Assembly: GCA_035499215.1 (NCBI GenBank)
Contig: DATJZH010000177.1
Span: forward strand, 1-64,000
Direction: 5' to 3'
Source: DATJZH01 sp035499215
Lineage (GTDB): Bacteria > Actinomycetota > Actinomycetes > Streptosporangiales > Streptosporangiaceae
DNA: 64,000 nucleotides
Under the pieces are notes generated by a model. That model was not told the origin of the DNA and made no database searches. It saw only the letters and a program-made list of their open reading frames with translations. Made by a program: the position numbers and the translations under genes. This document shows, piece after piece, positions 53,711 to 61,943 of the stretch (position 1 is its first letter; each line of letters begins with the position of its first letter).

Positions 53711-55090
53711 GTGACGATGACGACGGCCGATCCGCTGGCGCTGCTGCGGTCACGGAGCTACGTGGCCCTGCTGGTACTTGCCGCGATCATCGGCGTGCCC
53801 GTCTCGGCGGCGGCCTACTTCTTTCTCGCGCTGGTCAGCAAGCTGCAGGGCTGGATCTTCACCGACTTGCCCAAGGATCTGGGCTTCCACGCCGAGCCGC
53901 TGTGGTGGCCAATTCCCCCGCTGCTGCTGGCGGGGGTGCTGGTTGCCCTGACCATCCGGTACCTGCCCGGCAAGGGCGGGCACTCTCCGGCGGAAGGGCT
54001 CAAGGTCGGCGGGGGTCCTGTGTCCCCGATCGAGCTGCCCGGCATCGTGCTCGCGGCATTCGCGACCTTGACCCTGGGCGTGGTGCTCGGACCCGAGGCA
54101 CCGCTGATCGCCCTCGGCGGCGGACTCGGGGTGCTCGCAATCCGCCTTCTCAAGCGGGACTCTCCGGCCAGGACCCAGGCCGTGGTGGCCGCGGCGGGCA
54201 GTTTCGCCGCCATCAGCACGCTGCTCGGCTCGCCGCTGACCGGGGCGTTCCTGCTGATGGAGGCGTCGGGGCTGGGCGGATCCATGATGGAGCTCGTGCT
54301 GGTGCCCGGCCTGCTGGCGGCCGGCGTCGGCTCGCTCATGTTCATCGGCCTGGACGCCTGGACCGGGCTCGGCACGTTTTCGCTGGCGATTCCCGGCCTT
54401 CCGCCCGTCGGGTCGCCCACCGCAGCCGAGTTCGGGTGGGCGCTGGCGGTCGGGGTACTGGCAGTCCCGGTCGGCAGCGCGATCCGGTGGCTCGGCCTGC
54501 TTCTGCAGCCGCACGTCGAGCGGCAGCGGCTGCTGATCACCCCGGCAATCGGGCTGGCAGTCGCGGGCCTGGCAATCGCGTTCGCCGCAGCCACCGGGAA
54601 GAGCTCATCCGAGGTGCTGTTCTCCGGGCAGTCCGCCCTCGGCCCGTTCATCGCTAACAGCGCCAGCTATACCGTCGGAGCGCTCATCCTGCTCATCGCC
54701 TGCAAGGGACTCGCCTACGGCGTGTCGCTGAGCGGCTTCCGCGGCGGTCCTACCTTCCCGGCCCTGTTCCTTGGGGCGGCGGGGGGTGTCGCGCTGTCGC
54801 ACCTGCCGGGGCTGCCAGTTGTCGACGGGGTCGCCATGGGCATCGGCGCGATGTCCGTCGTGATGCTCAGGCTCCCGCTGACCTCAGTCTTGCTGGCCTC
54901 CCTGCTGCTGGCGTCGGACGGCCTGGCCGTCATGCCCCTGGTGATCGTCGCTGTCGTGGTGGCCTACGTGATCTCGGCGAGGCTCGCCCCGAGCCCGGCT
55001 CCGGCGACCCCGGCTGCCCCGGAGCACCAGCCCGCCGGCGGCGCGGCTCCGGTCGTGCCCATCCGGCCCGCGAGTCCGCCGGCACAGTGA
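53711..55090 (+). CDS. ClC-type chloride channel / H+ exchanger
   Basis: This 459-residue ClC protein has about ten helices. The selectivity region includes KGGHSPAEGL (in place of the usual GSGIP), VLGPEAPLIALGGGLG (the GxEGP-type motif as GPEAP) and GVSLSGFRGGPTFPALFLGA. The exchanger glutamate appears in the GPEAP context, so H+/Cl- exchange is possible. Substitutions in GSGIP and GREGP motifs are typical of divergent actinobacterial members whose ion preference is unknown. The C-terminus is Pro/Ala-rich and no CBS domains are present. The GTG at 53711 has GGAGG six bases upstream. Confidence 0.85.
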   Translation: MTMTTADPLALLRSRSYVALLVLAAIIGVPVSAAAYFFLALVSKLQGWIFTDLPKDLGFHAEPLWWPIPPLLLAGVLVALTIRYLPGKGGHSPAEGLKVGGGPVSPIELPGIVLAAFATLTLGVVLGPEAPLIALGGGLGVLAIRLLKRDSPARTQAVVAAAGSFAAISTLLGSPLTGAFLLMEASGLGGSMMELVLVPGLLAAGVGSLMFIGLDAWTGLGTFSLAIPGLPPVGSPTAAEFGWALAVGVLAVPVGSAIRWLGLLLQPHVERQRLLITPAIGLAVAGLAIAFAAATGKSSSEVLFSGQSALGPFIANSASYTVGALILLIACKGLAYGVSLSGFRGGPTFPALFLGAAGGVALSHLPGLPVVDGVAMGIGAMSVVMLRLPLTSVLLASLLLASDGLAVMPLVIVAVVVAYVISARLAPSPAPATPAAPEHQPAGGAAPVVPIRPASPPAQ

Positions 55091-55297
55091 GCCTGGCGGG
55101 CGGGCGGCCGCCGCGCGCAGTTCACCCGGCGAGAGCGATACGCCCAGCGACAGCGCGCCGATGATCATAGGATGCGGCCGGGTGCGGCCCGCTGCGGCCC
55201 GCTGCGGCACTGCGGCCTGCGGCGCCCGCGGCGGGGCGTCCGGCATCCGCCGGGCCGAGCCAGCCGCTGACGGAGCGGGACAGGGAGAGGGATCATC

Positions 55298-56866
55298 GTG
55301 GCCAGGGCGTTCCGCACGGATCCGGCCGGAATCGTCGCGGACGAACCGGTGCGCGGGCGCCGGCGCTGCCTGCCTTCGGCCGCCGGCCGCCGCGCTCCCA
55401 ACGTGCTCTACGTGGTGTGGGATGACGCCGGCCTGGCTTCCTGGGACTGCTACGGCGGGCTGATCGAGACTCCGCAGATGAACTGGCTCGCGGCACGCGG
55501 GCTGCGGTATTCGCAGTGGCATACCCCGGCGCTTTCCTCGCCGGCCCGCTACAGCCTGCTGACCGGGCGCAACGTCGGAGCCGCCGGCATGGCCCGGGCC
55601 GGCCGGGGCGGTCGAGGCCGCGGCCGACCCGAGCAGGGCGTGACCATCCCGGCAGCAGTCGGCACGCTCGCGGAGATCCTCGGCGGTACCGGCTACCGCA
55701 GCTACTGCCTGGGCAAATGGCATCTCAGCCCGGCAGAGCGGTATGCCGTTGGCGGCTCACGCCAGTCCTGGCCACTTGGCCGGGGCTTCGACCACTATTA
55801 CGGCTTCCTGGGCGCCCAGACCAGCCAGCTGTCTCCCGACCTGGTCTACGACAACCAGTATGTCGACGCGCCTTATTCGCCAGCGGACGGCTACCACCTG
55901 AGCCGCGACCTGGTCGATATGGCCATCGAGTTCATCCGGGACGGGATCCGCGCTGCCCCGCAGCAGCCCTGGTTCTGCTATGTGTCGTTCGGCAGTAACA
56001 ACGCTCCGCGAGCCGCCCCGCGCGAGTGGGCCGACCGGTACCGCGGCGGGTTCGACATGGGTTACGACCGCTACCGGGAGATGGCGCTCGGCCATCGGAA
56101 GCGGCTCGGCCTGGTGCCGGGAGATGCCGGGCTCGCGCCGACAGGCCAGTGCGCCAGGATGGCGCGGGGCCCCGCGGCGCCTTCCTGGCAGTCGCTGAGC
56201 GGCGAGCAGAAGCGGATCAGCAGCCGCGCCGCTGAATCGCAGGCGGGCCTGTGCTCCTTCACCGATCACCAGATCGGGCGCGTGCTGGAATACCTGCGGG
56301 AATCCGGTCAGCTCGACGACACCATCGTGGTGGCCTGTTCCGCCAATGCGGCGGACGCCGATGGTTCTCCGCACGGACCGCCGCGCCCGGCCGACTTCGC
56401 CGTCAGCTGGCCTGACGACAGCAGGCCCGGTCCCGGGCCCGGTTACCCGGCTGCCGCCGCGGACGGCAGAGCTTATTCGGCCGCCTGGGCGTGGGCGTTC
56501 GGGACACCGTACCGCGTGTCCCGGCAGTCCTCGCCGGGCGGCAGCACCGCCAGCCCGCTGATCATCAGCTGGCCGCGGGAGATGAACGACGCGGCCGGCG
56601 GTGTGCGTGATCAGTATCATCACGCCGCGGACATAGTGCCGACGATCCTCGACTGTGCCGGCATCGATTCGCCCCGTAGTGTGAACGGCTGTCGGCAGGC
56701 TCCGATCCAGGGCGTGAGCATGCGGTATACGTTCCAGGCAGCTGACGCGCCGAGCGCCGGCAGGCCCGGCCTGACCAGTCACCGGCCGCGTGCGCGGTCT
56801 GCGGCGACGGCTGGGCAACCGGTCGACGCCGCAATGCGGGGATCACGGCGCCCGGCTCGCCGGTGA
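55298..56866 (+). CDS. degenerate sulfatase paralogue (probable pseudoenzyme)
   Basis: This 522-residue protein aligns along its length with the first two thirds of the sulfatase at 45107. Conserved blocks include NVLYVVWDDAG, CYGGLIETPQ, LGKWHLSP, DLVYDNQYVDAPYSPADGYH and FDMGYDRYREM. Key residues are changed. The formylglycine site reads ALSSPAR, with Ser at about residue 80 (TCC at 55535) where the active copy has Cys. The metal-binding SDNG is SANA, the His pair in AHAPH is NNAPR, and the C-terminal domain is missing. SxPxR can be used by Ser-type sulfatases, but the lost metal ligands argue against activity. The frame is intact over 1.5 kb. The GTG start has GGGAGAGGG upstream. It overlaps the convergent channel gene by 24 bases. 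Confidence 0.8.
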   Translation: MARAFRTDPAGIVADEPVRGRRRCLPSAAGRRAPNVLYVVWDDAGLASWDCYGGLIETPQMNWLAARGLRYSQWHTPALSSPARYSLLTGRNVGAAGMARAGRGGRGRGRPEQGVTIPAAVGTLAEILGGTGYRSYCLGKWHLSPAERYAVGGSRQSWPLGRGFDHYYGFLGAQTSQLSPDLVYDNQYVDAPYSPADGYHLSRDLVDMAIEFIRDGIRAAPQQPWFCYVSFGSNNAPRAAPREWADRYRGGFDMGYDRYREMALGHRKRLGLVPGDAGLAPTGQCARMARGPAAPSWQSLSGEQKRISSRAAESQAGLCSFTDHQIGRVLEYLRESGQLDDTIVVACSANAADADGSPHGPPRPADFAVSWPDDSRPGPGPGYPAAAADGRAYSAAWAWAFGTPYRVSRQSSPGGSTASPLIISWPREMNDAAGGVRDQYHHAADIVPTILDCAGIDSPRSVNGCRQAPIQGVSMRYTFQAADAPSAGRPGLTSHRPRARSAATAGQPVDAAMRGSRRPARR

Positions 56867-57688
56867 CTCGTGGCGGGACACGGTCTTCCTGACGGTGGCC
56901 GTTGGTTTCGTGCGGCGGGTCATCGCGGCGCGGCGGATGGTGCTCGGCGGCAGGCGGCGGCTGCTGCTGTCGCTGCCGCCGCCGGGCGCCCCTTCTGTCG
57001 CTGGCGCCCGGTAGGCGGCGACGAGGCCGGCAACCAGGACGGCCAGGAAGATCTGGCCGGCCAGTGCCTCGAGGACGGCCAGGGCCCGGCCGGTGTCGCC
57101 GCCGGCGGTGAAGTCCCCGTACCCGAGGGTGGTCAGCGTGGTGAAACTGAAGTACTGGAAAGTCTGGGTATTCGCGGGCTGTTTGTCGGCGAAAAAGTCG
57201 TGCTGCGGAGCTCCGCCAAAATGAAAGATCGCCGCGTAGAAGGCGGCGAACATCAGGCCGATGATCAGATAGGAGCTCAGGGCTCCATAGATGCTCTGCT
57301 CGGTGACGGCAGGGCGGGCCAGCACGCGCCGGACGATGAGAACCGCCGTCACCAGCAGGACCAGGCCCCTCCAGATGTCCGCTGCCCCTCTGGCGTCCTC
57401 GTTGGTGCTCAGCACCGCAATCGTGGCCGCAACGGACCCCGCCAGCGCCACCAGCGCAACCAGCCGCGCTGCCCGCCGGGTCACCCGCGCCGTCCGCAGG
57501 GCCAGCAGCAGCACGCCCAGGAACAGCACGGCCGAGATGCCGTCGGCCAGGGTGCTGAGCGGGGACGCGGAAAGCAGGTAGGTCACTATCAGCAAGATCA
57601 GCAGCAGGCCGTACCGGCTGCCGGAGTCTGACGGACCGGCACGGAGCCCGATGCTCGCTGCCCGCCCGGCCACGGATCCCTGCGTCAC
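56843..57688 (-). CDS. two-helix pore potassium channel-like protein
   Basis: This 281-residue membrane protein has about four N-terminal helices of unassigned type and a C-terminal pore module. The module consists of helix SYLIIGLMFAAFYAAIF, the K+ selectivity filter in FTTLTTLGYGDFTA, and helix GQIFLAVLVAGLVAAY. A basic Arg/Ser/Thr tail follows. It is likely a K+ or other cation channel of the Ion_trans_2 type without RCK domains. The GTG at 57688 is favoured by GGAGGG just upstream. It starts 88 bases after the DUF1269 stop on the same strand. Its last eight codons overlap the convergent sulfatase-like gene. Confidence 0.85.
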   Translation of the reverse strand: MTQGSVAGRAASIGLRAGPSDSGSRYGLLLILLIVTYLLSASPLSTLADGISAVLFLGVLLLALRTARVTRRAARLVALVALAGSVAATIAVLSTNEDARGAADIWRGLVLLVTAVLIVRRVLARPAVTEQSIYGALSSYLIIGLMFAAFYAAIFHFGGAPQHDFFADKQPANTQTFQYFSFTTLTTLGYGDFTAGGDTGRALAVLEALAGQIFLAVLVAGLVAAYRAPATEGAPGGGSDSSSRRLPPSTIRRAAMTRRTKPTATVRKTVSRHESPASRAP

Positions 57689-57734
57689 GAACCCTCCGTC
57701 TGCGGGCACGCTCGGACGGGCGAGCCGTCGCCCG

Positions 57735-57785
57735 TGCTGTGCGCCCCTTATGCGGCGCGCCTGCTGTGCGCCTCCTTATGCGGCG
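57735..57785. repeat. 23-24-bp direct repeat between DUF1269 and the channel gene
   Basis: TGCTGTGCGCC followed by CCTTATGCGGCG occurs at 57735-57757 and, with one extra T, at 57762-57785. The second copy includes the DUF1269 stop codon and its last codons, so the first copy is a duplication of that gene end. Confidence 0.7.
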
Positions 57786-58267
57786 TCGCCGTGCAGGGCG
57801 TCCTGGAGCTCCTTCTCGCCTTCCTTGGACAGCGAGGTCTTCAGCACGGTGCCGCCGTACTTGCTCATCGCCTCGACGGCCTTGTCCGGAGTCACCTTCT
57901 CCACCATAAGGAAAAGGGCCGAGGTGCCTGGCTGGATCATGTCGCGCACCTGGTCCTGGAACTGCTTGTCGATGCCGGTCTTGGCGACCTTGCCCATGAG
58001 TGCGCCCAGGCCCGCTCCGATCGCGATTCCGAACACCGGGACGAAGAACAGCAGCCCGAACAGCAGTCCCCAGAACATGCCCCAGCTCGCTCCCGCGCCG
58101 ACCGGGTGGTGGCTGGTGTGGACATGGTACTTGCCGTCCTTGTCCCGGACGATCACCGCGATGGCGTCGGGCTCGATAATGAGGTCCCGGGCAAGCCTGC
58201 GAGCCTCGTCGGCGGCGTCCTCAGCGGTGGCCTCATCGGGATATCCGATGGCGATCAGGTCAGACAT
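57776..58267 (-). CDS. DUF1269 family membrane-associated protein
   Basis: This 163-residue protein has an N-terminal alpha/beta part (MSDLIAIGYPDEATAEDAAD; LIIEPDAIAVIVRDKDGKYH) and a central hydrophobic glycine-zipper stretch (MFWGLLFGLLFFVPVFGIAIGAG, quoted in part). The C-terminal part reads ALFLMVEKVTPDKAVEAM, typical of DUF1269. These are envelope-linked stress proteins of unknown function. I placed the start at the ATG at 58267. Palindrome I lies 68 bases upstream. The K+ channel gene follows, probably in the same transcript. Confidence 0.88.
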   Translation of the reverse strand: MSDLIAIGYPDEATAEDAADEARRLARDLIIEPDAIAVIVRDKDGKYHVHTSHHPVGAGASWGMFWGLLFGLLFFVPVFGIAIGAGLGALMGKVAKTGIDKQFQDQVRDMIQPGTSALFLMVEKVTPDKAVEAMSKYGGTVLKTSLSKEGEKELQDALHGDAA

Positions 58268-58334
58268 TGAGCTCTCTCTTTTCCTGCCGAAACTCGGTCC
58301 GGTCCAGTTCATCAGGCCGGTACAACGTCGCGGG

Positions 58335-58351
58335 CCACCCCCCGCGGGTGA
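58335..58351. promoter_or_regulatory. island palindrome, copy I
   Basis: CCACCC-CCCGC-GGGTGA, five-base spacer, right arm perfect. On the minus strand it reads TCACCC-GCGGG-GGGTGG, the same variant as F and G. It lies 68 bases upstream of DUF1269, between it and the DUF6458 stop. Confidence 0.6.
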
Positions 58352-58382
58352 TCCGGCCCGGCCGCGCGCGTTGCCCGCCGGG

Positions 58383-58607
58383 TCAGGACGGCGGCTCGGT
58401 GTAGCGGCGCTCCTCGTACACCTCGGCCGGCGGCTGGCCGCGGCGCCGGGTAGCCAGGAGCGCGATCGAGATGATCAGGCCGGCCACGCCGGCGATCATC
58501 AAGATCACGCCGATGATCTGCAGGTCCACGTGCGCGGGCTTCCAGGTGATGCCAAATCGCAGAATTGCGCCGATGACGATGAGCGCGATGCTGCCGCCGA
58601 TTGTCAC
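58383..58607 (-). CDS. DUF6458 small membrane protein (copy 2)
   Basis: This 74-residue paralogue of the protein at 41198 has two helices (SIALIVIGAILRFGITW; IIGVILMIAGVAGLIISIALL) and the same ending (ERRYTEPPS). The GTG at 58607 is the family start, with GGCGGG upstream. It is the first gene before DUF1269 and the K+ channel on this strand, with palindrome I between it and DUF1269. Its own upstream region shows no clear palindrome. Confidence 0.88.
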   Translation of the reverse strand: MTIGGSIALIVIGAILRFGITWKPAHVDLQIIGVILMIAGVAGLIISIALLATRRRGQPPAEVYEERRYTEPPS

Positions 58608-59087
58608 GGACCCGCCGCCTTTCGCTGTCCGGATCCGCTGCCGCGGTCCGAAGGTAACATTAGCGCCTGGCCTGCCCATTCCGTAAGATCGGCCCGAGAT
58701 CACTGACATGCGTGCCGTTCCCGCCGTCGCAGCGGCCTGCCACGCGACAGCGGGTGACCGGGAGCTTGCTGACATCTCCGCGGCCGGGCTGGCCGGCAAC
58801 CGATTGCAGCGAGAACCCGGCTGACCTTGCGCACGGACTCGACTCCACCACGAAGTAGCTCAATTCAGTAGTCTGTGCGCCTAACAGCGGGTACTGATAT
58901 TCTTGCCGGGCCGCTGTATGCGGGGAATTGCTGGGGTTCAGCGGCACCCCGGTGGAACCGCTGCCGGCGGAAGCCGGGCCGGCGGAAGCCGTCCAGGGCG
59001 AACCGGCAGAAGCCTTGCTGGAACACGCTGGGCCGGAAGAGGCCATGCCGGGCGAGCCGGCGAAGCCGCGCTGGGCCGGAAGAAGCC
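58608..59087. other. gap and uncertain 5' end of the second LAL regulator
   Basis: This is the divergent region between DUF6458 copy 2 and the LAL regulator. The regulator frame stays open to 58875, but the added residues are Arg/Trp/Cys-rich and look non-coding. From about 58930 it contains the tandem repeats listed separately. A lone GGGTGA (58752) lacks a partner arm. Confidence 0.45.
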
Positions 59088-59170
59088 ATGCTGGAACACG
59101 CTGGGCCGGAAGAAGCCGTGCGAGAACGCGCCGTGCCCGGAAGCGCCGTGCCCGGAAGCGCCGTGCCGCA
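58990..59170. repeat. degenerate tandem repeats at the start of the second LAL regulator
   Basis: Copies of ACGCTGGGCCGGAAGA and of GTGCCCGGAAGCGCC recur through this stretch, with segments of 15, 33 and about 60 bases repeated. The first part overlaps the uncertain 5' end; the last encodes AVPGSAVPGSAVP in the regulator. Repeat expansion may have changed the start site of the gene. Confidence 0.65.
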
Positions 59171-61475
59171 AAGAGCCATGGCGGATGCAGCCATGGCGGG
59201 CGAGGCCAGGCCGGCCATACCTGCCTTCTCGGTACCGCGGCGCGCGAGCTTCGACGCGCCTGTCGAGACGAAGCTCCATGCCCCGCCGGCGCGGAAGGAG
59301 TGGGTGCAGCGCGAGGGACTCGTCGACCACCTCGCGGGCGTCACCGCGAAACTCGTGCTCGTGGACGCCCCCGCGGGGTTCGGAAAGACCACGCTGGTCG
59401 CGCAGTGGCTGTCCAGCGCGGCCGAGAGCCGCCCCTACGCCTGGATCTCACTCGATCCCGGCGATAATGATCCCGGCCGGCTCTGGTGGCACGTCGTGTG
59501 CGCGCTGCAGCGAGCCTGTCCCGATTTCGGCGCCGGCGACATCCTGGCCGCAGTCCGGGCCCGGATCCCTGACTTCGCCGGGACGATGCTCCCGCTCCTG
59601 GTCAATGAGCTGACCAAGCTCCCTGAACCGGTCGTCCTGGTGCTGGACGACTATCACGTCATCAAGGAACGCAGCTGCCACGACCAGATCGCGTTCCTGC
59701 TGTCGCACCTTCCCGCCGCTGTCCAGCTCGTGCTGATCACGCGGATCGATCCGCCGCTGCCCTTGCCGCGCCTGCGGGCGGTCGGCGAGATGGTCGAGCT
59801 GCGGGCGCGCGAACTGCGCTTCGGGCCGGCGCCGGCGGCGGCGCTCGTCGCCGCTATCGCCGGACTCGAGCTCACCGAACCCGATCTGGCTGATCTTGTC
59901 GAGCGGACCGAGGGCTGGGCGGCGGGGCTCTACCTCGCCGCGCTCTCGCTGCGCGAGCACCCGTCGCCAGGTGCCTTCATCCGCCACTTCACCGGTGACA
60001 GCCGATTCGTCGTCGACTTCCTGGCCGAGGAGGTGCTCAGCCGCCAGCCGACGGCAATCCGGCAGTTCCTCGCCCGGACCTCCATTCTCAGCCGGTTCTG
60101 CGCGCCACTGTGCGCCGCGGTTGCCGGGTCGGCAAACTCGGCAGAGATCATCGACATTCTCGAACGGGAAAATCTCTTCGTCGTGCCGCTGGACGATAAT
60201 CGGCAGTGGTTCCGCTATCATCATCTCTTCGCGCAGGTACTGCGCAGCGAGCTCGCCCTGACGGAACCGGAAATCGTGCCCGCCCTGCATGACCGCGCCA
60301 GCGCATGGCACCGCCTGTCGGGCTCGGCCGACGAGGCGATCAGTCACGCGCACGCCGCCGGTGACGTCCCGGAGGTCATCGATCTCATCGCGACACACTG
60401 GTATTCCTACGTCGATTCCGGCCGGGTGGCGACCGTTCGCGGCTGGCTGAGCTCACTCGGGGAGAGCGCGGTCAGCGCAGACCCGGTTGCGGCGCACTGT
60501 GCGGCGTGGGCCGCGGCGCTGTCCGGCGATCGGGAATCCCTGCGCCGCTGGCTGCCGATCGTCGAGACGGGCCCGCATGCCGGGGCGCTGCCGGACGGCA
60601 TCACGTCGATGCGGTCGTCGGCGGCCCTGCTGAAAGGCACGTTCGGATTCGATGGCATCGGCCCGATGCGCGAGGCCGCAGCCGAGGCCGTCGCACTGGA
60701 GACGGACCCGGCATCCCCGTGGTACGCGCTGGCCAGGTCCGCGTACGCGACCGCCCTCTACTGGAGCGGGGAGCTGGACGCCGCCGTCGAGCAGGCGCAG
60801 GACGCCTTGTCCAGCGGGTCAGCCGTCGGGATCATCCGCATGCTGGCGTTCGCCATCTCGTCGCTGACGGAGGCCGATGAGGGAGACCTCGGCCGGGCAG
60901 AGCAGCTTGCCAGGGCGGCGAGCGAAATTGTGGGCGATGCTGGCCCGGGTCTTGCCGCGGCCCCGCAGAGCGCCCTCGCCTATGCGGCCGCGGGCGCGGT
61001 ACTCGCCCGCCGCGGGCGGCTCACCGAGGCTCGCCGGGAGTTCGAGCACGCGCTCCGGATCCGGCGCAGGCAGTTTGGCATCAGCCCCTGGGTCACTATG
61101 GAGGTCCTGCTCAGGCTCGCGCCGGTACTGCTCGACACGGGCGACCGGCGGGGTGCCGTCGCGCTTCTCGAGGAGGCCAGGCAATTGCTGACCTCGTCGC
61201 CGGACGGCGCCGGCCCGCAGCTGGCCAGACTGGACCGGCTCGACCGGCGGCTCGCGGGCCGGCCGCGGCAGGTTTCGCTTGCCGAGCCGCTCACCGAGCG
61301 AGAGACGGCGGTGCTGCGGATGCTCCGCGGATCGCTGTCGCTGCGGGAGATCGGCCAGGAACTCTACCTGTCGCAGAACACGATCAAGACGCACACCAGG
61401 GCGATTTACCGGAAGCTCGGCGTCTCCACCCGGCACGATGCCATCGCCAGGGGCCAGGACATCGACATCCTGTAG
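59088..61475 (+). CDS. LAL-family (MalT-like) LuxR transcriptional regulator
   Basis: This protein of about 795 residues has a STAND ATPase domain (Walker A DAPAGFGKTTLVAQWL; Walker B VVLVLDDYHVIKE), a conserved ERTEGWAAGLYLAALSL segment and FYRYHHLFAQVLRSEL-type blocks (here WFRYHHLFAQVLRSEL). A TPR-like region and a C-terminal LuxR HTH (LTERETAVLRMLRGSLSLRE, then NTIKTHTRAIYRKLGVS) follow. It should be an ATP-dependent activator; its inducer is unknown. The start is uncertain: the ATG at 59088 or at 59178 is possible. It is divergent from DUF6458 copy 2, and a small gene and a third LAL gene follow. Confidence 0.9.
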   Translation: MLEHAGPEEAVRERAVPGSAVPGSAVPQRAMADAAMAGEARPAIPAFSVPRRASFDAPVETKLHAPPARKEWVQREGLVDHLAGVTAKLVLVDAPAGFGKTTLVAQWLSSAAESRPYAWISLDPGDNDPGRLWWHVVCALQRACPDFGAGDILAAVRARIPDFAGTMLPLLVNELTKLPEPVVLVLDDYHVIKERSCHDQIAFLLSHLPAAVQLVLITRIDPPLPLPRLRAVGEMVELRARELRFGPAPAAALVAAIAGLELTEPDLADLVERTEGWAAGLYLAALSLREHPSPGAFIRHFTGDSRFVVDFLAEEVLSRQPTAIRQFLARTSILSRFCAPLCAAVAGSANSAEIIDILERENLFVVPLDDNRQWFRYHHLFAQVLRSELALTEPEIVPALHDRASAWHRLSGSADEAISHAHAAGDVPEVIDLIATHWYSYVDSGRVATVRGWLSSLGESAVSADPVAAHCAAWAAALSGDRESLRRWLPIVETGPHAGALPDGITSMRSSAALLKGTFGFDGIGPMREAAAEAVALETDPASPWYALARSAYATALYWSGELDAAVEQAQDALSSGSAVGIIRMLAFAISSLTEADEGDLGRAEQLARAASEIVGDAGPGLAAAPQSALAYAAAGAVLARRGRLTEARREFEHALRIRRRQFGISPWVTMEVLLRLAPVLLDTGDRRGAVALLEEARQLLTSSPDGAGPQLARLDRLDRRLAGRPRQVSLAEPLTERETAVLRMLRGSLSLREIGQELYLSQNTIKTHTRAIYRKLGVSTRHDAIARGQDIDIL

Positions 61476-61512
61476 GCCACGCCAGGTGACCCCCGGGTAT
61501 CACCCGGATGAA

Positions 61513-61529
61513 CCAGCCAGAACGGGTGA
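61513..61529. promoter_or_regulatory. weak island palindrome, copy J
   Basis: CCAGCC-AGAAC-GGGTGA has a perfect right arm, a five-base spacer and mismatches in the left arm. A GGGTGA-N7-TCACCC arrangement overlaps it (61524-61542). It lies between the second LAL regulator and the small gene at 61645. Confidence 0.35.
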
Positions 61530-61644
61530 CGACGTCTCACCCCTTCTTCGGGGACGAAGGTAGCAGCGTCCGGCCCCGCCCGCCGGCGCCGCCGCGCACG
61601 GACGACGGTTCGGGCCCGGGTCCGCACGGAGGGGATGCCTGACC

Positions 61645-61875
61645 ATGACGACGCTTAGCGACACCGGCTCCCGGTACCGGATCATCCTGCGCGGCGAGTG
61701 CCGTTCGCTGCTGGCAGGCATCCTCGGCCACGCCACGATCGAGTCCGGTCGGGGCCTGACGCGCGTGCTCGTCTGGGTCAGGGATGAGTCCGAGCTTTAC
61801 GGCCTGCTTGACCGGTTCCAGGACCTCGCGCTGCATATGGTCAGCCTCAAAGAGCTCGGGCCCGACCCGGGCTAG
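61645..61875 (+). CDS. 76-residue conserved hypothetical protein
   Basis: This small alpha/beta protein has RYRIILRGECRSLLAGIL, LTRVLVWVRDESELYGLLDR and ALHMVSLKELG. The strand-helix-strand pattern, with a Ser/Gln-Leu-Tyr-Gly-Leu-Leu-Asp helix, resembles a widespread actinobacterial family of about 75 residues, often near regulators, with no known role. Start ATG at 61645. It lies between two LAL regulator genes and about 115 bases after copy J. Confidence 0.65.
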   Translation: MTTLSDTGSRYRIILRGECRSLLAGILGHATIESGRGLTRVLVWVRDESELYGLLDRFQDLALHMVSLKELGPDPG

Positions 61876-61943
61876 CCCGCGGCCACGGACGCCGCCTGCC
61901 GAGCGCCGGCGGCGGAGCAGCCAGCCCAGCCCAGAACTGAGTC

